Below are positions 31,412 through 41,548 of a stretch of DNA of 64,000 nucleotides, in pieces. Under the pieces are notes generated by a model, which saw only the letters and a list, made by a program, of their open reading frames with translations, was not told where the DNA came from and ran no database searches. Within the stretch, counting starts at the first letter, position 1, and every line of letters starts with the position of its first letter. This stretch comes from Paenibacillaceae bacterium (GTDB lineage: Bacteria > Bacillota > Bacilli > Paenibacillales > CANHGK01), in the NCBI GenBank assembly GCA_947460235.1, contig CANHGK010000002.1, positions 1 through 64,000 on the forward strand, read 5' to 3'. The translations under genes and the position numbers were made by a program.

Positions 31412-31675
31412 TCACTCCCGTATCGTTGAACCAAACACTAGTTCGTATTGGCCAGAACTTTCTAAAAATATACCTTTTATCTGAATATTTTCTTCTAATA
31501 CGATTTTGGTGACCACATCAATTTGTGCTTGTTCAAATCCAATGGAAAGTGCACAACCCGCCGTAATTCCTTTAGGTGTTGGTCTAATATCTATTCCAAT
31601 ATCAAAATACTCAAGTAACATTTCTGCTCGTAATGCTTGTTGAGTAGAATCGAACGACATTATATACTCGTCCAT
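31412..31675 (-). CDS. DUF3343 family, putative Se/S carrier-like protein
   Basis: 87 residues. DUF3343 pattern with SFDSTQQALRAEMLL, a central RPTPKGITAGCALSIGF carrying one conserved Cys (in TAGCAL), and a C-terminal beta strand. The family is often called Se/S carrier-like because it pairs with cysteine desulfurases; here the desulfurase gene is 21 bases upstream. It could accept persulfide on its Cys (inference). Confidence 0.8.
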   Translation of the reverse strand: MDEYIMSFDSTQQALRAEMLLEYFDIGIDIRPTPKGITAGCALSIGFEQAQIDVVTKIVLEENIQIKGIFLESSGQYELVFGSTIRE

Positions 31676-31696
31676 TTATCATTTCACCTTTAACAT

Positions 31697-32842
31697 TTAT
31701 AATGATTTTTCGATTTCCTTAATCGCGTTGATAAATTGTTCAACATCTTCCAATTTTGTATTCCAACCGACACTTGCACGAATAGCCCCGGTTTCTATTG
31801 TTCCAGCTAACTGATGTGCCATTGGTGCACAATGAAAACCAGAACGCACACAAATTGAATAATGTTTATCTAATATATTTGAAAACTCTGCCGCATCTAA
31901 CTTTGAATGAGTAAATGAAATCAAACCGCAGCGAGGTTTGCCGAGTGTTGGTCCAAGAATTTTTATTGTGTTAATTGAAAGCAGTTTTTCAATGATATAC
32001 TGTGTCAATTCCCATTCTTTAATATGTGGTTTGTTTTTCAACTGTTCAAGGACATAATTTACTCCTTTAGATAAACCAGCAATACCGGGAGTATTTATCG
32101 TTCCTGCTTCATATCCCTCAGGCCAAATCTTTGGTTGTTCAATATCTTCTGACCTACTTCCCGTTCCTCCATATATAAAAGGTTCGATTTCGTATTTAGG
32201 CGATACGTACAGGACACCCGTTCCTTGCGGTCCCAACAACCCTTTATGACCTGGCATAGCCAAAAAATCAATATCCAAATCACGGATTGAGATTGGAAAA
32301 ACTCCGGCTGTTTGTGCGCAGTCTACCAAAATTGGAATTGAATTTGATTCAGCTATTTCTTTTATTTTTGCAAGATCTATAATCGTTCCCAACAAATTTG
32401 AACCATGGGTTACAACGATTAACCGCGTGTTAGGCTGGATTTTATCTGCGATTTGATCTGCATTCAATTCACCATCCGCGGAATGTTCCAAATATGTTAT
32501 ACTAATTCGTTTGGTTTTCTTTAAATATTCAAGCGGTCGTCTAACTGAATTATGTTCAATTGAAGTACAAATCACATGATCATCATTTTTCAAAAACCCA
32601 AACAGCGCAAGATTCAATGCTTCCGTTGTGTTTTTCGTAAAAACCAATCGATTAGGATCTTTAATTGAAAACAACCTTGCAATCGAAGATCTAGCTTGAT
32701 ATATTGATCGACTAGCATCGAGGGACATCGAATGACTTCCCCGCCCCGGGTTGGCGCCATAAACAGTCACAGCCTCAATCATTGCATCTACGACTCCCGG
32801 TGGTTTAGGCCAACTTGTTGCCGCATGATCTAAATAAATCAT
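31697..32842 (-). CDS. Cysteine desulfurase-like class V aminotransferase
   Basis: PLP enzyme of 381 residues: YLDHAATSWPKPP start, SxEHNSV His, DCAQTAGV Asp, PLP-lysine in AMPGHKGLLGPQGTG, and the catalytic-loop Cys in VRSGFHCAPMAH (SufS-like RxGxHCA). It should release sulfur from cysteine as persulfide. The acceptor may be the adjacent DUF3343 protein. The ATG overlaps the parB stop (ATGA), so it is in the parA-parB transcript; no distinct ribosome-binding site is seen. Confidence 0.9.
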   Translation of the reverse strand: MIYLDHAATSWPKPPGVVDAMIEAVTVYGANPGRGSHSMSLDASRSIYQARSSIARLFSIKDPNRLVFTKNTTEALNLALFGFLKNDDHVICTSIEHNSVRRPLEYLKKTKRISITYLEHSADGELNADQIADKIQPNTRLIVVTHGSNLLGTIIDLAKIKEIAESNSIPILVDCAQTAGVFPISIRDLDIDFLAMPGHKGLLGPQGTGVLYVSPKYEIEPFIYGGTGSRSEDIEQPKIWPEGYEAGTINTPGIAGLSKGVNYVLEQLKNKPHIKEWELTQYIIEKLLSINTIKILGPTLGKPRCGLISFTHSKLDAAEFSNILDKHYSICVRSGFHCAPMAHQLAGTIETGAIRASVGWNTKLEDVEQFINAIKEIEKSL

Positions 32843-33717
32843 AGACTAGTCACTTTCAACATTTCTAGCAAACGTTGTAGGTCATCGTTAGACTGGAAAA
32901 ACATCTCGATTTTTCCTTTATCATTTACAGCTTTTATTTTTATTGTTGTTTGAAACTTTGAAGTAAGTTGATCTTCTAAATCTTTTATATAAACGCTTTG
33001 TTTACTTTCTTTTGTTTTTGCTTTTTCTTTTTTAGTTGTTGTTTTTTCTGAAGCTAAATCTATTTGTTCTTCACTTACTCGAGCTTCAAGATCACGTACG
33101 CTCCAATTTTCTTTGATTGCTTGTTCTGCCAACGATAATTTCTCTTCTTCATTCTCAATTGAAATTAACGCTCGTGCATGGCCCATTGATAATGTTCCAC
33201 GTGAAACATATTCTTTTATGATTTCTGGCAAGTTTAACAACCGCAAAAAATTTGCAATATGTGATCTGGACTTTCCTACTTTTAATGATAGTTCTTCTTG
33301 CGTGTATTCATAATGATTAATTAATAATTGATATCCGTTTGCTATTTCCATAGCGTTTAAATTTTCTCGTTGTATATTTTCGATTAATGAAATTTCCATT
33401 ACTTGTTGATCTGAAAACGAACGAATAACACACGGAACTTCAAATAAACCAGCTTTTTGCGCTGCACGCCATCTGCGTTCCCCGGCAATGATTTCAAATC
33501 CCTTTATTACAGAACGAACAATAATTGGTTGAATAATACCGTGTTCTTTAATTGAAATTGAAAGTTCTAGAATTGATTCGTCATCAAAATGTTTCCGTGG
33601 TTGATATGGATTTGCCCGAAGTTCATTTACATTAATTTTAGAAACATTATCATTTGATGTAACTTCTAATCCAGGAAATAGTGCATCTAAGCCTTTACCA
33701 AGTCGCTTACTCAACAC
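32839..33717 (-). CDS. parB: Chromosome-partitioning protein ParB (Spo0J)
   Basis: 292 residues from GTG 33715-33717 (AAGGAAG upstream). N-terminal KRLGKGLDALFPG binds ParA. The CTPase/ParB_N core has NPYQPRKHFD and GERRWRAAQ. The central HTH is KVGKSRSHIANFLRLL, and a Lys/Glu-rich linker precedes the C-terminal dimer domain. It loads at parS, regulates Soj/DnaA and recruits SMC. It overlaps parA by 11 bases. A parS site lies inside its own reading frame. Confidence 0.95.
   Translation of the reverse strand: MLSKRLGKGLDALFPGLEVTSNDNVSKINVNELRANPYQPRKHFDDESILELSISIKEHGIIQPIIVRSVIKGFEIIAGERRWRAAQKAGLFEVPCVIRSFSDQQVMEISLIENIQRENLNAMEIANGYQLLINHYEYTQEELSLKVGKSRSHIANFLRLLNLPEIIKEYVSRGTLSMGHARALISIENEEEKLSLAEQAIKENWSVRDLEARVSEEQIDLASEKTTTKKEKAKTKESKQSVYIKDLEDQLTSKFQTTIKIKAVNDKGKIEMFFQSNDDLQRLLEMLKVTSL
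33193..33208. promoter_or_regulatory. parS site inside parB
   Basis: TGTTCCACGTGAAACA matches the B. subtilis consensus TGTTNCACGTGAAACA exactly. B. subtilis also has a parS inside spo0J. Confidence 0.85.
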
Positions 33718-34468
33718 TAACCACTTCCTTCGCAAGTTCTAAGTAAACTTCGGCACCTTTGGATTTTGCATCATACGTTAAGATTGCGTGACCATGACTT
33801 GGAGCCTCACTCAAACGTACATTTCGAGGAATAACAGTTTTATATACTTTTTGTTGAAAATATTTTTTTACTTCATCAATAACTTGGATACCTAAATTCG
33901 TTCGAGCATCAAACATTGTTAATAGTACTCCTTCAATTTGTAAAGAAGTATTCAAATGTTTTTGAACTAGTCGAATGGTGTTTAACAATTGACTTAATCC
34001 TTCTAACGCATAGTACTCACATTGAATTGGAATTAATACAGAATTTGCTGCCGTTAAAGAATTGATCGTTAGGATACCAAGAGACGGCGGACAATCTATT
34101 ATTACATAATCAAACAAATGACTAACTAATTGTATAGACCGTTTTAAACGAACCTCTCTAGACATTACAGGAACTAATTCAATTTCAGCTCCAGCAAGTT
34201 GAATTGTTGCTGGAATGATTTTTAAATTTGAATACCTGGTTTCGATCATTGCGTCCTTTGGATGCACATCATTTATAATGACATCATAGATACAGTTCAC
34301 AACATCAGCCTTATTTATACCAATTCCACTAGTCGTATTGCCTTGTGGGTCAATATCAATCAACAAAACTTTTTTACCTAATGCCGAAAGAGATGCGCCT
34401 AAATTAACAGATGTAGTAGTTTTTCCGACTCCACCCTTTTGATTTGCAATTGCAATAACTTTTGTCAT
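33707..34468 (-). CDS. parA: Chromosome-partitioning ATPase ParA (Soj)
   Basis: 253 residues. Deviant Walker A KGGVGKTTTSVNLG, IDIDPQGNTTSG, IDCPPSLG and IPIQCEYYALEGL, typical of chromosomal Soj. It controls DnaA activity and origin segregation with Spo0J. ATG with GAGGTG. It lies between noc and parB. Confidence 0.97.
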   Translation of the reverse strand: MTKVIAIANQKGGVGKTTTSVNLGASLSALGKKVLLIDIDPQGNTTSGIGINKADVVNCIYDVIINDVHPKDAMIETRYSNLKIIPATIQLAGAEIELVPVMSREVRLKRSIQLVSHLFDYVIIDCPPSLGILTINSLTAANSVLIPIQCEYYALEGLSQLLNTIRLVQKHLNTSLQIEGVLLTMFDARTNLGIQVIDEVKKYFQQKVYKTVIPRNVRLSEAPSHGHAILTYDAKSKGAEVYLELAKEVVSVE

Positions 34469-34488
34469 GATTCACCTCAAAAAGGATT

Positions 34489-35328
34489 TTAACTGCTTGA
34501 ATTTTTTTTTGGGATTTTAATAAGTATTTCAAAATAATCAGGGTGTTCAATTTCAGATGTATCTATTAGTGTTCCTGAATCTCTCACCATTTGTATTGAG
34601 CGTTTAATTGTATTAATAGCAAGCCGGACACTTTTAACTTTTATTGTTTTACTTTTTCTAATTGAGAGATTTTCTTTTGGTTCTTCAGAAGCATAATGAA
34701 TTGCTAAAAGTTCCGTTTCTTTAACATTTAGTTCCTTATCAATAATATCATTAAGTACTTTTAATTGTAATGATTTATCCGATATATTTAACAAGCATCT
34801 TGCATGTCGTTCCGTAATTTTATATTGTTTTAATGCATCTTGCACAGATAGTGGTAGTTTAAGCAATCTAATTTTATTCGCAATTGCTGATTGTGATTTA
34901 GCAAGACGTTGTGCCAATACTTCTTGGGTAATATGATTTAATTTCATTAATTGTTCATATGCTATAGCTTCGTCAATTGGATTAAGTTGTTCTCGTTGTA
35001 AATTTTCTATTAATGAAATTGATGCGGACATTAAATCAGACATCTCACGTACAATTGCGGGTATCCTATCAAATCCAGCTTCATTACAAGCCCGTAACCT
35101 GCGTTCACCTGCAACTAATTCAAAACCGGTTCCAACTGACCGAACGATAATAGGTTGTAATAGTCCATGGGTTTTTATCGTAGAAGCAAGTTCAGATATT
35201 TTAACACTGTCAAATACCGTGCGTGGTTGATACGGATTTAAAGAAATTTCAGATAATAAAATATTCCGAATATCAATAGTTATTTCAGATTGCTTAGCAA
35301 AGCGCGAGATTATGTTTTTTAGAGACAT
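34489..35328 (-). CDS. noc: Nucleoid occlusion protein Noc (ParB paralogue)
   Basis: 279 residues, ParB fold: NPYQPRTVFD, GERRLRACNEAGF, NLQREQLNPIDEAIAY, and HTH QRLAKSQSAIANKIRLLKLP. Order rsmG-noc-parA-parB matches B. subtilis, where Noc blocks FtsZ assembly over the nucleoid. It lacks the ParA-binding N-terminal motif of ParB; its own start MSLKNIISRFAKQ resembles the amphipathic membrane-binding helix of Noc. ATG with AGGTGA. Confidence 0.93.
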   Translation of the reverse strand: MSLKNIISRFAKQSEITIDIRNILLSEISLNPYQPRTVFDSVKISELASTIKTHGLLQPIIVRSVGTGFELVAGERRLRACNEAGFDRIPAIVREMSDLMSASISLIENLQREQLNPIDEAIAYEQLMKLNHITQEVLAQRLAKSQSAIANKIRLLKLPLSVQDALKQYKITERHARCLLNISDKSLQLKVLNDIIDKELNVKETELLAIHYASEEPKENLSIRKSKTIKVKSVRLAINTIKRSIQMVRDSGTLIDTSEIEHPDYFEILIKIPKKNSSS

Positions 35329-35352
35329 ATCAACTTCACCTAAATTCGATAA

Positions 35353-35368
35353 TGTTTCACGTGAAACA
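35353..35368. promoter_or_regulatory. parS site between rsmG and noc
   Basis: TGTTTCACGTGAAACA, a perfect 16-bp palindrome and exact parS consensus, 24 bases upstream of the noc start codon. ParB bound here could influence noc expression. Confidence 0.9.
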
Positions 35369-35370
35369 TT

Positions 35371-36099
35371 TTATAATGGCTTATTAAAAGGCAAACCCTG
35401 TTTTCTTGGGTATTTAAATGGTGTTAGCTCAAAACGTTCAAATGAGATTAAAGAACGCTTGCCGAGTTCTTGTGGAAGATCAAATAATTGTAAGCGAGTT
35501 TTTTTCACGCGCAATTGTTGCAACGCGTATTCTGCAGCTGATAGTTCATCTGCTACGTCCGGTCCCTTCATCGCAATAAACGAACCTGATTCATTTAAAA
35601 ATGCAGAAGAAATTTCTATCAATGTAGATAAATTAGAAACAGCACGCGCGGTAGCTAAATCAAACTGGAAACGATATTTGCGTTCGTGAGCACATTCCTC
35701 AGCTCGACCATGAACTGCATTAATTCCCGAAAGTTTTAGTTCATTAATAACCTCATTTAAAAATGTAACTCTTTTATTAAGTGACTCAATCATTGTAATT
35801 TTTAAATGAGGAAAACAAATTTTCAAAGGAATACCTGGAAATCCTGCCCCAGGACCAATATCAACTAAAGTTTGAATTTGATCTATGTTTACACAAAAAG
35901 AAAGTGAAATTGAATCATAAAAATGTTTGAAATATACTCCGAATTCGTCTGTAATCCCTGTCAAATTCATGCGTTGATTCCATTCAATCAAAAGTTGAAA
36001 ATAAACACGAAATTTATCAAGTTGAGTTTCAGTGAGAAAAATATTTCGATTACTAAGTTCGGTAGTGAATATTTTTTCAATATCAGTAGATTGTCTCAT
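35371..36099 (-). CDS. rsmG: 16S rRNA (guanine527-N7)-methyltransferase
   Basis: 242 residues. SAM-binding [28 protein letters not shown] and [12 protein letters not shown], typical of GidB/RsmG. ATG overlaps the mnmG stop (ATGA). Member of the mnmE-mnmG-rsmG cluster conserved near bacterial origins. Confidence 0.96.
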   Translation of the reverse strand: MRQSTDIEKIFTTELSNRNIFLTETQLDKFRVYFQLLIEWNQRMNLTGITDEFGVYFKHFYDSISLSFCVNIDQIQTLVDIGPGAGFPGIPLKICFPHLKITMIESLNKRVTFLNEVINELKLSGINAVHGRAEECAHERKYRFQFDLATARAVSNLSTLIEISSAFLNESGSFIAMKGPDVADELSAAEYALQQLRVKKTRLQLFDLPQELGKRSLISFERFELTPFKYPRKQGLPFNKPL

Positions 36100-37988
36100 T
36101 CGTTCGCTGCCACCCGTTGTCTCATTGATTCCATATAAACTAATAAAATAGAAAGATCTGCAGGAGTCACTCCGGAGATCCTAGATGCTTGACCCACTGA
36201 AAGAGGCATAATCAATTTGAGTTTTTGTTTTGCTTCATTAGATAAACCATGAACAGCATCGTACACTAATGTTGACGGAATCAATTTTCGCTCCATCTTT
36301 TTCAAACGCTCGACATGCAGTAATTGTTTATCAATGTAACCCTCATATTTAATTTGAATCTCTACCTGCTCCATTTCTTCCTCATTAAGCAAAAAAGGAG
36401 AAGGACAAACTTCAAAGACATTATGAATAGAAATTTCAGGTCGTCTTAAAATAGATACCCAATCGACTGAATTGACTAACTTAACCGATGACTGGCGTTC
36501 AAGCATTGCTTGGGTTGCAACATCTGGTCTTGCTTTTGTTGTACGAAGACGTTTAATCTCTTCTTCAACAAGTTTCTTTTTTGTTATGAAAGAATCAAAA
36601 CGAGACTGAGTTATTAAACCAATTGAATATCCAATTTCCGTTAACCGTAGATCTGCATTATCGTGTCGTAACAATAAACGATATTCAGCGCGAGAAGTTA
36701 ATAATCGATAAGGTTCATTCGTGCCTTTTGTAACTAAATCATCAATCATAACGCCAATATAAGCATCTGAACGATCAAGAACAACGGGTTTTCGTTGTAA
36801 CACAAGACAAGCTGCATTAATACCTGCCATCAACCCTTGACCGGCAGCTTCTTCATAACCAGATGTCCCGTTGATTTGACCAGCAGTAAATAAACCTTGA
36901 ATCAACTTCGTTTCAAGTGTCGGTTTTAGTTGCGTTGGTACCATTGCATCGTATTCAATGGCATAACCTGTCCGCATCATCTCTACTCTTTCCAAACCGG
37001 GTATACTTCTTAAAATATCCAACTGAACATCTTCCGGCATACTGGTAGACAACCCTTGAACATAATACTCTTTAGTATCTCTTCCTTCAGGTTCAAGAAA
37101 AATCTGATGTTTTGGTTTGTCAGCGAAACGAACAATTTTATCTTCAATAGAAGGACAATATCTTGGTCCTGTGCCTTCAATTACACCTGAGAACATTGGC
37201 GCACGATGAAGATTAGATTCAATAATAGAATGCGTTTCACTGGATGTATACGTTAACCAACATGGTAATTGCTCAATCTCCATTGATTTTGTTTCGTATG
37301 AAAAATATTTAACCTTATCATCACCTGGTTGAATTTCGGTTTTTGAAAAATCAATTGTATCGCCATGGACTCGTGGCGGAGTCCCTGTTTTAAATCGAAC
37401 TAATTCAAAACCAAGATCCTTTAAACATTTAGCAAGTGATAGCGACGGTTGCTGATTATTAGGACCACTCTCATACATCAATTCACCAATAATAACTTTA
37501 CCTCGCAAATATGTGCCCGTAGTCAAAACGACAGCTTTAGCTTCATAAATTGCACCCGTTTTTGTAACTACACCCCTACAAACACCCATTTCAACGATTA
37601 ATTCTTCTACCATACCTTGACGTAAAGATAAATTAGGGGTCGACTCTATTGTTTCCTTCATTTTCTTCTGATATAAAATTTTGTCAGCTTGAGCACGTAA
37701 CGCATGTACAGCAGGACCTTTTCCTGTATTTAACATACGCATTTGAATAAATGTCTGATCAATATTCCGACCCATTTCTCCACCAAGCGCATCAATTTCA
37801 CGAACGACATGTCCCTTAGCAGGACCTCCAACAGATGGATTACACGGCATAAACGCAACCATATCTAGATTAATGGTCATCAAAAGTGTTGAACAACCCA
37901 TTCGCGCTGCGGCAAGTGCAGATTCACATCCAGCGTGTCCAGCACCAATAACAATTACGTCAAAAGATCCAGCTTTATAACTCATCAT
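36096..37988 (-). CDS. mnmG: tRNA uridine-5-carboxymethylaminomethyl modification enzyme MnmG (GidA)
   Basis: 630-residue FAD enzyme that with MnmE makes cmnm5U34. FAD motif [19 protein letters not shown], conserved [26 protein letters not shown], and a C-terminal helical domain for MnmE/tRNA binding. AAGGTG precedes tandem ATG codons (37983-37988). Downstream of mnmE by 7 bases. Confidence 0.97.
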   Translation of the reverse strand: MMSYKAGSFDVIVIGAGHAGCESALAAARMGCSTLLMTINLDMVAFMPCNPSVGGPAKGHVVREIDALGGEMGRNIDQTFIQMRMLNTGKGPAVHALRAQADKILYQKKMKETIESTPNLSLRQGMVEELIVEMGVCRGVVTKTGAIYEAKAVVLTTGTYLRGKVIIGELMYESGPNNQQPSLSLAKCLKDLGFELVRFKTGTPPRVHGDTIDFSKTEIQPGDDKVKYFSYETKSMEIEQLPCWLTYTSSETHSIIESNLHRAPMFSGVIEGTGPRYCPSIEDKIVRFADKPKHQIFLEPEGRDTKEYYVQGLSTSMPEDVQLDILRSIPGLERVEMMRTGYAIEYDAMVPTQLKPTLETKLIQGLFTAGQINGTSGYEEAAGQGLMAGINAACLVLQRKPVVLDRSDAYIGVMIDDLVTKGTNEPYRLLTSRAEYRLLLRHDNADLRLTEIGYSIGLITQSRFDSFITKKKLVEEEIKRLRTTKARPDVATQAMLERQSSVKLVNSVDWVSILRRPEISIHNVFEVCPSPFLLNEEEMEQVEIQIKYEGYIDKQLLHVERLKKMERKLIPSTLVYDAVHGLSNEAKQKLKLIMPLSVGQASRISGVTPADLSILLVYMESMRQRVAANE

Positions 37989-37995
37989 TCACACC

Positions 37996-39372
37996 TTACT
38001 TCCCTAAACAAAATTGCGAAAATAACTCATCTAACAAAGAGTCACTTGCCGTTTGACCAACTAAATGACCTAATGTTTCCCAAGCTAACCGTAAATCAAT
38101 TTGAATCAGATCAATCGGCACACCCATACCAGCAGCCGAATTTGCATCCTCTAACATCATTCTTGCTTGAGTAACCAGTTCAATGTGTCTTGAACGTGAT
38201 AATACAGATGATTCATCAACAATTACACCGTTAACTTGTATGATATCAATAATCTCTGTTTCTAAACGATCTAATCCAGTTTGCTGAAGAACACTAACAG
38301 AAACAATTCTAAGATTCGGAAATTTAAAAATGATTTCATCAGTATTTACATTTACTGTAAGATCTGTTTTGTTCAAAATTAAAATAACTGGACGAGATTC
38401 AAACATTTTTAACAACGTCCACTCTTCATTAGAAAGCGGTTCGTTTGCATTGATTACAAAAAGAATCAGATCTGCACACTCAATTGCAACCCGTGTACGC
38501 TCCACACCAATTTGTTCAACAAGGTCCTCTGTATCACGAAGTCCTGCTGTGTCCATAAGGCGAAGTGCATAACCTTTAATTTGAATCCATTCTTCAATAA
38601 CATCTCGAGTTGTCCCAGCAATGTCCGTAACGATTGCGCGTTCCGCTTTTACAAAGGAATTTAAGAGAGATGATTTTCCAACATTAGGACGGCCTGCAAG
38701 GACTGTCTGAATGCCTTCACGAATTAATTTACCTTCGCGAGCTGTACGTAACCATTCATCCAAAACAGAAATCCAACGGTTTGTAGAATCTATTATCTCG
38801 TCCTGAGTCATTAATTCAGTATCGTGTTCAGGATAATCAATATTCACTTCAACATGAGCTAATAGTTGAAGCATTTCATTACGAAATTTAGATATATCTT
38901 TAGAAATTTTACCATCTAGTTGTGAAATTGCTAAACGGTGAGCGCGATCGGATTTAGAACGTATCAGATCAATAACACTTTCAGCCTGAATTAAATCAAT
39001 ACGACCATTAAGGAATGCACGTTTCGTGAATTCACCGGGTTCAGCAAGGCGGGCACCTGCTCGTAAAATTAACTGCAATACCTGCTGTGTAATAAACATG
39101 CCACCATGACAATGAACTTCAACAACATCTTCAGCAGTAAAAGTTTTGGGCGCCAACATAATAAGAACTAAAACCTCATCCAAAATACGCCCATCCTCAG
39201 GATGAACAATTTTGCCATAGTGCACCGTATGACTGGTCATTTGAGTTAATTTACCTTTAAAACGAAAAATTCGGTCAGCAATAGCAATCGATTCATCTCC
39301 ACTGATCCGAATAATTGAAATTCCACCCTCACCAAGTGGAGTAGCAATCGCAGCAATACAATCTTGTAACAT
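37996..39372 (-). CDS. mnmE: tRNA modification GTPase MnmE (TrmE)
   Basis: 458 residues from ATG 39370-39372 (GAGGTG eight bases upstream). N-terminal tetrahydrofolate-binding domain (GGISIIRISG, HCHGG, GEFTKRAFLNGRIDL), G domain with GRPNVGKSSLLN, DTAGLRD and NKTD, and the C-terminal FCLGK motif with its conserved Cys. Works with MnmG on wobble uridine. Confidence 0.97.
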   Translation of the reverse strand: MLQDCIAAIATPLGEGGISIIRISGDESIAIADRIFRFKGKLTQMTSHTVHYGKIVHPEDGRILDEVLVLIMLAPKTFTAEDVVEVHCHGGMFITQQVLQLILRAGARLAEPGEFTKRAFLNGRIDLIQAESVIDLIRSKSDRAHRLAISQLDGKISKDISKFRNEMLQLLAHVEVNIDYPEHDTELMTQDEIIDSTNRWISVLDEWLRTAREGKLIREGIQTVLAGRPNVGKSSLLNSFVKAERAIVTDIAGTTRDVIEEWIQIKGYALRLMDTAGLRDTEDLVEQIGVERTRVAIECADLILFVINANEPLSNEEWTLLKMFESRPVILILNKTDLTVNVNTDEIIFKFPNLRIVSVSVLQQTGLDRLETEIIDIIQVNGVIVDESSVLSRSRHIELVTQARMMLEDANSAAGMGVPIDLIQIDLRLAWETLGHLVGQTASDSLLDELFSQFCLGK

Positions 39373-39437
39373 CTGATACACACCTCATAAAATGAAAAAA
39401 CAATGATCGATAAAATATCGATCATCGTTATCTCTTT

Positions 39438-40058
39438 TCAATCTTTTAATGAAATGACAATTCTACGATTTGGTTCATCGCCTTTACTAAACGTCCGTAC
39501 TCTCGGATGTTCTTGTAATTGGAAATGTATTATTTTACGTTCATGTGATGTCATTGGTTCTAAAACAACATCTTTACGTGTTCGAATCACTCGATCCGCA
39601 AGTTTATTTGCCAAAGACTCCAACGTTTGTTTTCGCTTCAGACGAAAATCTTCTGCATCAATCGTAATTCGGAAATGTGATTCATGACCTTTATTTACAA
39701 CAATGTTAACTAAATATTGAATAGAGTCTAACATTTGTCCACGACGACCAATCCAAAAACCTACTTGATCACCTTGAATATTTATCGTAGCTTCGTTGTT
39801 ATTACGTTCTACTTTAAATGAAAAAGAGATATTTACTTCACTTGCTAACCCATTAAGAAATTCAATCGCATCATCTACTGGGTCTGGACTTTTTGTAACT
39901 TCAACTTTTGCATCTTTAGAACCAATTAAACCAAATAACCCTTTTGAAGGTTGTTCAAGCACAACCACACTTACTTGTTCGAGTGTCGCATTTAGTTGTT
40001 GTAAAGCAATTTGTACCGCATCATCTATTGATTTCGCAGATACGACCGTTTGCTTCAT
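39438..40058 (-). CDS. jag: RNA-binding protein Jag/KhpB
   Basis: 206 residues. Jag_N domain (about 1-50), a KH domain with a GRRGQ loop (FWIGRRGQMLDSIQYL, about 100-120), and a C-terminal R3H domain (MTSHERKIIHFQLQEHPRV). In other Bacillota this protein binds RNA and affects cell elongation. ATG overlaps the yidC stop (ATGA), the standard spoIIIJ-jag pair. Confidence 0.95.
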   Translation of the reverse strand: MKQTVVSAKSIDDAVQIALQQLNATLEQVSVVVLEQPSKGLFGLIGSKDAKVEVTKSPDPVDDAIEFLNGLASEVNISFSFKVERNNNEATINIQGDQVGFWIGRRGQMLDSIQYLVNIVVNKGHESHFRITIDAEDFRLKRKQTLESLANKLADRVIRTRKDVVLEPMTSHERKIIHFQLQEHPRVRTFSKGDEPNRRIVISLKD

Positions 40059-40837
40059 TTCGCCAGACCACCTTTAAGTTCAGTATTTGATTTACTGCCA
40101 CCGTATAAGAAGTAGTTCTGAATAATTGTAAATAAATTTGTGTAAACCCAATATAGAGGTAATGCTGCTGGAAAATTCATCGACATTACAAAAATCATTA
40201 CAGGAAAAACAACCAACATGATTCTCATTTGAACTTGCGATTGTTGATTTGTATTCTGTGCCATCATCATTAATTGTTGAATTGCAGTAGTTAACGCAGC
40301 TAAAATTGCTAAAACATAAAACGGATCTGGTTGACCAAGCGTAGTCCATAAAAATTTATGTGCTCCAACTTGTGCGTTATATAAAGTTTGAGGACTAATA
40401 GCCATATAAAGTGCATAAATAAAAGGCATTTGAATTATTAAAGGAAAACATCCACCTAATGGATTTACTTGATTTTCCTGAAAAAGTTTCATCATTTCTT
40501 CTTGTTGCTTTTTTGGATCATCTTTATGTTTTTCTTTTAATTTATTCATTTCAGGTTGAAGTTCCTGCATTTTTTTCATACTTTTATATTGCTTAATGTT
40601 CAGAGGTAAAATACATAAACGGATAATAACAGTTACAACCAAAATCGCTAAACCATATTGGCCCCATAAATGTGCTGCGAACCAATCCAATGCATCAGAA
40701 ATAGAGTAAATAAAATTATTCCAAATGCCAGCACGTTCAGGAGCAACAGCTGTGTTTGATGGCGCACATCCGGAAAGAAACAAAACAGCAGAAAACATTA
40801 AAAATAAAATAGAAATTCGAGATGCGCGGTACAACAT
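40055..40837 (-). CDS. yidC: Membrane protein insertase YidC/SpoIIIJ
   Basis: 260 residues. Lipoprotein signal with lipobox LSGC (about C24), then the five-helix YidC core: YGLAILVVTVIIRL with the hydrophilic-groove Arg, cytoplasmic coiled region KSMKKMQELQPEMNKLKEK, and GGCFPLIIQMPFIYALY. The spoIIIJ type is needed for forespore development in B. subtilis. ATG with AGGAGG. It follows rnpA. Confidence 0.96.
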   Translation of the reverse strand: MLYRASRISILFLMFSAVLFLSGCAPSNTAVAPERAGIWNNFIYSISDALDWFAAHLWGQYGLAILVVTVIIRLCILPLNIKQYKSMKKMQELQPEMNKLKEKHKDDPKKQQEEMMKLFQENQVNPLGGCFPLIIQMPFIYALYMAISPQTLYNAQVGAHKFLWTTLGQPDPFYVLAILAALTTAIQQLMMMAQNTNQQSQVQMRIMLVVFPVMIFVMSMNFPAALPLYWVYTNLFTIIQNYFLYGGSKSNTELKGGLAK

Positions 40838-40922
40838 AATTCCTCCTGGATACCTGATCGATTAAAATCGGTGCTTATTTTTCATAATAAACTATATCAT
40901 ACTTGCAAAAGAAAAAGGAAGT

Positions 40923-41276
40923 TCAAACGATTCCAATTGGATGCAATAATTGGGCCTTGTTTAAAATATGCAACACATTTTTAGAACATTCATCATATGT
41001 TAGTCCGTCAGCTGCTTTTTTTGCAATAAAGATAAGATCGAAATTAATTTTTATTCGATCAGCATTCAATCGGACAACTTCTTTAACGAGACGCCGGATT
41101 CGATTCCGAACGACCGCTGACCCTACCTTCTTACTTACAGAAACGCCTAGATGAAAATGGTCGGTCCGTTTATTTTTCATATAATATAGAACAAATTTTA
41201 AATTTGCAGTAGATTGTCCATGACGATATACTTTCGAAAATTCTTCACGTTTTCGTAAGCGGAGTGAACCTTGCAC
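40923..41276 (-). CDS. rnpA: Ribonuclease P protein component
   Basis: 117-residue cofactor of RNase P. N-terminal LRLRKREEFSKVYRHG and the RNR motif VVRNRIRRLVKEVVR. GTG start (41274-41276) with AGGGG nine bases upstream. Follows rpmH across an intrinsic terminator, so rpmH can be expressed far more strongly than rnpA. Confidence 0.96.
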   Translation of the reverse strand: MQGSLRLRKREEFSKVYRHGQSTANLKFVLYYMKNKRTDHFHLGVSVSKKVGSAVVRNRIRRLVKEVVRLNADRIKINFDLIFIAKKAADGLTYDECSKNVLHILNKAQLLHPIGIV

Positions 41277-41315
41277 AATAAAAACCCCTAACTTCCTCGA
41301 ATCTTAATCAAATAA

Positions 41316-41343
41316 ATAAAAAAAGACCACGCTATCGTGGTCC
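41316..41343 (-). terminator. Terminator/attenuator between rpmH and rnpA
   Basis: Minus strand GGACCACG, four-base loop, CGTGGTC followed by seven T. Partial read-through would set the rpmH:rnpA ratio. Confidence 0.9.
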
Positions 41344-41347
41344 TCAA

Positions 41348-41482
41348 TTAGGCGGTCAACACTTTTCGACCTTTTTGACGGCGAGCGCGAACAACTTTAC
41401 GGCCATTTTTTGTACTCATACGAGTTAAAAATCCATGGTTTTTCTTACGTTTACTTACATTTGGGTTAAATGACGGTTTCAT
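41348..41482 (-). CDS. rpmH: Ribosomal protein bL34
   Basis: 44 residues, MKPSFNPN...[18 protein letters not shown]...GRKVLTA, canonical bL34. AAGGAGG ribosome-binding site. It is the first gene left of oriC, transcribed away from dnaA, as in nearly all bacteria. Confidence 0.98.
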   Translation of the reverse strand: MKPSFNPNVSKRKKNHGFLTRMSTKNGRKVVRARRQKGRKVLTA

Positions 41483-41519
41483 TACAAAGTACACCTCCTT
41501 AAAAAAAACACCATAGAAG

Positions 41520-41548
41520 ATTAAAACATATTTTTAGTTAAAAGTCAA
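41520..41548 (-). promoter_or_regulatory. rpmH promoter
   Basis: Minus strand -35 TTGACT (41543-41548), 17-bp spacer, -10 TTTAAT (41520-41525). Confidence 0.65.
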
